Below, piece after piece: positions 62,194 through 64,000 of a stretch of DNA of 64,000 nt (its first letter is position 1; every line of letters starts with the position of its first letter). The position numbers and the translations under genes are program-made. The notes below the pieces were generated by a model. The model worked only from the letters and a program-made list of their open reading frames with translations. It did no database searches and was not told the origin of the DNA. This DNA comes from an uncultured Aquimarina sp. (GTDB lineage Bacteria; Bacteroidota; Bacteroidia; Flavobacteriales; Flavobacteriaceae): positions 248,001-312,000 of the forward strand of contig CANMLU010000004.1 of NCBI GenBank assembly GCA_947498815.1. The letters are read 5' to 3'.

Positions 62194-63804
62194 ATGAAAC
62201 TTTTAAAATATATATTCAGCTTATGTCTACCAGTATTATTCATTTTGGGTTGTACTGATGATAATGATTTAGAATATCTGAATGAGATTGTGGCTCCCAC
62301 AAATATATCTGCTCTTATACAAATTGCTCAAGATAATAGTGGATTAGTGACCATAATACCAAACGGAGATGGGGTAGTTTCTTTTGATGTTTATTTTGGA
62401 GACGATACTGTCGAACCCGTTAATGTAAAACAAGGAGAAAGTATAACGCATTCCTATACAGAAGGTGTTTATAATTTAAAAATAATAGGTAATGGTATTA
62501 CAGGTTTAAAAACTGAAACGGTACAAGAGGTAGCCGTATCATTTAATCCACCTGGAAATTTGGTAGCTACTATTGAAAATGATGTGGCAATCTCCAAACA
62601 AGTAAATGTTACTGTAAATGCAGATAATGCCATGTCTTTTGAAGTCTATTTTGGCGAAACAGGAAACGATGTGCCAGTAACAGCAAGTATTGGAGAAACA
62701 GCTTCTTATGTATACCGAGAATCAGGTACATATACCATTAGGGTAGTCGCAAAAGGAGGAGCTATAGCCATCACAGAATATACCGAGGACTTTTTGGTAA
62801 CCGCAATTTTGCAACCTATACAATCCGCCCCAACACCACCTGCTAGATCAGCACAAGATGTTATTTCTATGTTTAGTGATGGGTATGCAGATGTTTCAAT
62901 AGATACTTGGCGTACCTCATGGTCGGATGCTACTCTAGAAGATATTGATATAGATGGAAATCCTACCAAAAAGTACAGTGCTCTTAATTTCGTTGGAATA
63001 GAAGCAACCACTACTACAATAGATGCCAATTCAATGGAATATTTTCATACGGATATATGGTCTGCAGGCTTAACCGAGTTTAAAATTAAGTTGGTTGACT
63101 TTGGTGCCGATGGAGCCTTTGATGGAGGCGATGATGTAGAGCATGAAATTACAATCTCTAATCCTGATAATGATCAATGGGTTAGCTTAGATATTCCACT
63201 ATCTGATTTTACAGGATTGACTACAAAAGGGCATATTGCTCAATTAATTTATGTTGCATCACCTTCAGGAACAACAACGGTTTTTATTGATAATGTTTAT
63301 TTCTATAAGCCTCCCACACCGGCGGCTGGCTTAGAAGGAACATGGAAACTTGCACCGGAAGCAGGTGCTTTCAAAGTAGGGCCAGCACCTGGTAGTGGTG
63401 ACTTTTTTGCGAATAGCTTAGATGACGTAACGACCAGAGCTTGTTTTTTCGACGATGAGTATATTTTTTCAGGATCAGGAAGTTTTACTAATGTTTTGGG
63501 ATCAGAAACTTGGCTAGAAACGTGGCAAGGAGTGGTGTCTGATCAATGTGGAACACCAGTATCACCACATAATGGAGTAGGTGCGGCCACATATATTTAT
63601 GATGAAGGCGCAGGTACAATTACGCTTAATGGTGAAGGTGCCTATATAGGGCTACCCAAGGTAGTCAATGGTGGCGAATTACCGGGTATCCCCGTTCCAT
63701 CATCTATAACATATAATGTTACGCTTTCTAATGGTAATAATACAATGGAAGCAACTATCGATATCGGTGGAGGAATATTTTGGACGTATAAACTCATTAG
63801 GTGA
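62194..63804 (+). CDS. Surface glycan-binding lipoprotein with PKD-like repeats and a CBM-like domain
   Basis: This 536-residue protein has the lipobox FILGC (Cys20), two PKD-like domains (about 30-115 and 116-205, each with VSFDVYFGD or SFEVYFGE and a closing YTIRVV strand), a carbohydrate-binding-like beta domain (about 220-375, ending FIDNVYFYKP) and a last domain (about 380-536, LEGTWKLAPEAGAF). This layout is common for surface glycan-binding proteins next to SusCD in laminarin-type loci. No catalytic glutamate pair is visible, so it is a binding protein rather than an enzyme. Confidence 0.75.
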   Translation: MKLLKYIFSLCLPVLFILGCTDDNDLEYLNEIVAPTNISALIQIAQDNSGLVTIIPNGDGVVSFDVYFGDDTVEPVNVKQGESITHSYTEGVYNLKIIGNGITGLKTETVQEVAVSFNPPGNLVATIENDVAISKQVNVTVNADNAMSFEVYFGETGNDVPVTASIGETASYVYRESGTYTIRVVAKGGAIAITEYTEDFLVTAILQPIQSAPTPPARSAQDVISMFSDGYADVSIDTWRTSWSDATLEDIDIDGNPTKKYSALNFVGIEATTTTIDANSMEYFHTDIWSAGLTEFKIKLVDFGADGAFDGGDDVEHEITISNPDNDQWVSLDIPLSDFTGLTTKGHIAQLIYVASPSGTTTVFIDNVYFYKPPTPAAGLEGTWKLAPEAGAFKVGPAPGSGDFFANSLDDVTTRACFFDDEYIFSGSGSFTNVLGSETWLETWQGVVSDQCGTPVSPHNGVGAATYIYDEGAGTITLNGEGAYIGLPKVVNGGELPGIPVPSSITYNVTLSNGNNTMEATIDIGGGIFWTYKLIR

Positions 63805-63827
63805 TTGAAAAATTAAAAAATAAGTAC

Positions 63828-64000
63828 ATGAAAAAATTAAAATATAATTTCGGAATTTTTATAGTATTAATGGTCTTATTTGGTAGCTGTCAAGAGGATG
63901 ACGTATCCATAGGAGAAATAGTAGCTCCTACAAATATACAAGTAACAGCAGAGATTGTAGGTACCGATGCCAATAATCCAAATGGGGATGGTAGTGGTAC
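63828..64000 (+). CDS. Lipoprotein cut by the window end, related N-terminally to the previous gene
   Basis: The 57 visible residues have a lipoprotein signal (lipobox LFGSC, Cys20) and then SIGEIVAPTNIQVTAEI, which shares EIVAPTNI with the previous protein. A PKD-like domain probably starts here. By analogy with flavobacterial beta-glucan loci, the rest could be a family 16 glycoside hydrolase or a second binding protein; this cannot be decided within the window. Confidence 0.6.
   Translation, partial: MKKLKYNFGIFIVLMVLFGSCQEDDVSIGEIVAPTNIQVTAEIVGTDANNPNGDGSG

Noticed and set aside
1-64000. tRNA or rRNA genes, CRISPR arrays, prophage, replication origin
   Set aside because: No cloverleaf, repeat-spacer array, phage structural gene or origin-type repeat cluster was recognised on reading both strands; this was by eye, not by a dedicated scan.

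Overview
The window is about 35% G+C by eye. It carries TAnnTTTG-type -7 promoter boxes, almost no Shine-Dalgarno sequences, SusC/SusD pairs, a type IX secretion tail fragment and many short lipoproteins. Together these point to a marine or environmental member of the Bacteroidota, most likely Flavobacteriaceae; an Aquimarina-like genus is a guess from gene content. No tRNA, rRNA, CRISPR array, prophage or complete insertion sequence was recognised.

Region 1 (1-12.5 kb) is a short-chain fatty acid (acetate/propionate) uptake and activation locus. It holds a small zinc-finger/HTH protein related to transposase N-termini, an outer-membrane porin, a DUF4212 + SSS-type symporter pair, a sensor kinase whose sensor part is itself an SSS transporter, a single-domain response regulator, a PrpE-like acyl-CoA synthetase, an acetyl-CoA synthetase and a DinB-fold protein. 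Partners of this metabolism lie further on: a three-gene acyl-CoA (probably propionyl-CoA) carboxylase at 24.3-27.8 kb, and a cNMP/CBS/DUF294 protein paired with a DEDDh exonuclease at 27.9-30.5 kb. As I recall, that pair sits beside acs/symporter genes in other bacteria.

Region 2 (12.6-24.2 kb) is mixed. It has three consecutive exported proteins with NTF2-like domains (the middle one ending in an M23 peptidase), a GNAT enzyme, a secreted PsiD/phosphatidylserine-decarboxylase-like protein, a non-coding interval rich in RNA-like hairpins, membrane proteins, an SDR, a ThuA protein, an ABC-F ATPase and a stand-alone MACPF (perforin-like) protein.

Region 3 (30.6-40.1 kb) has a LysE exporter, DUF1761, a YdjM-like membrane protein and a FemAB/GNAT-like protein. 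A sensory cluster follows: two single-domain receivers (the second degenerate), a TonB-dependent receptor whose signal-peptide region contains an in-frame stop, and a translationally coupled YfiR-domain histidine kinase.

Region 4 (40.1-48.5 kb, minus strand) is a 3-keto-sugar type catabolic operon: c-type cytochrome, GMC oxidoreductase with its subunit 3, two sugar-phosphate isomerase/epimerase-like proteins, an NHS-type permease, a Gfo/Idh/MocA oxidoreductase and a DUF1080 hydrolase. It ends in a previously hidden 44-aa membrane protein that contains a perfect 32-bp palindrome.

Region 5 (48.8-64 kb) holds a relic of a type IX secreted protein, a small-multidrug-export family protein, a hydrolase, a metallo-beta-lactamase-fold enzyme, and then a polysaccharide utilisation locus. 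In that locus an SSS symporter is followed by a propeller/Y_Y_Y/LuxR-type regulator, SusC, SusD, a PKD-type glycan-binding lipoprotein and the start of a related lipoprotein cut by the window end. A beta-glucan such as laminarin is the likely substrate, by analogy only.
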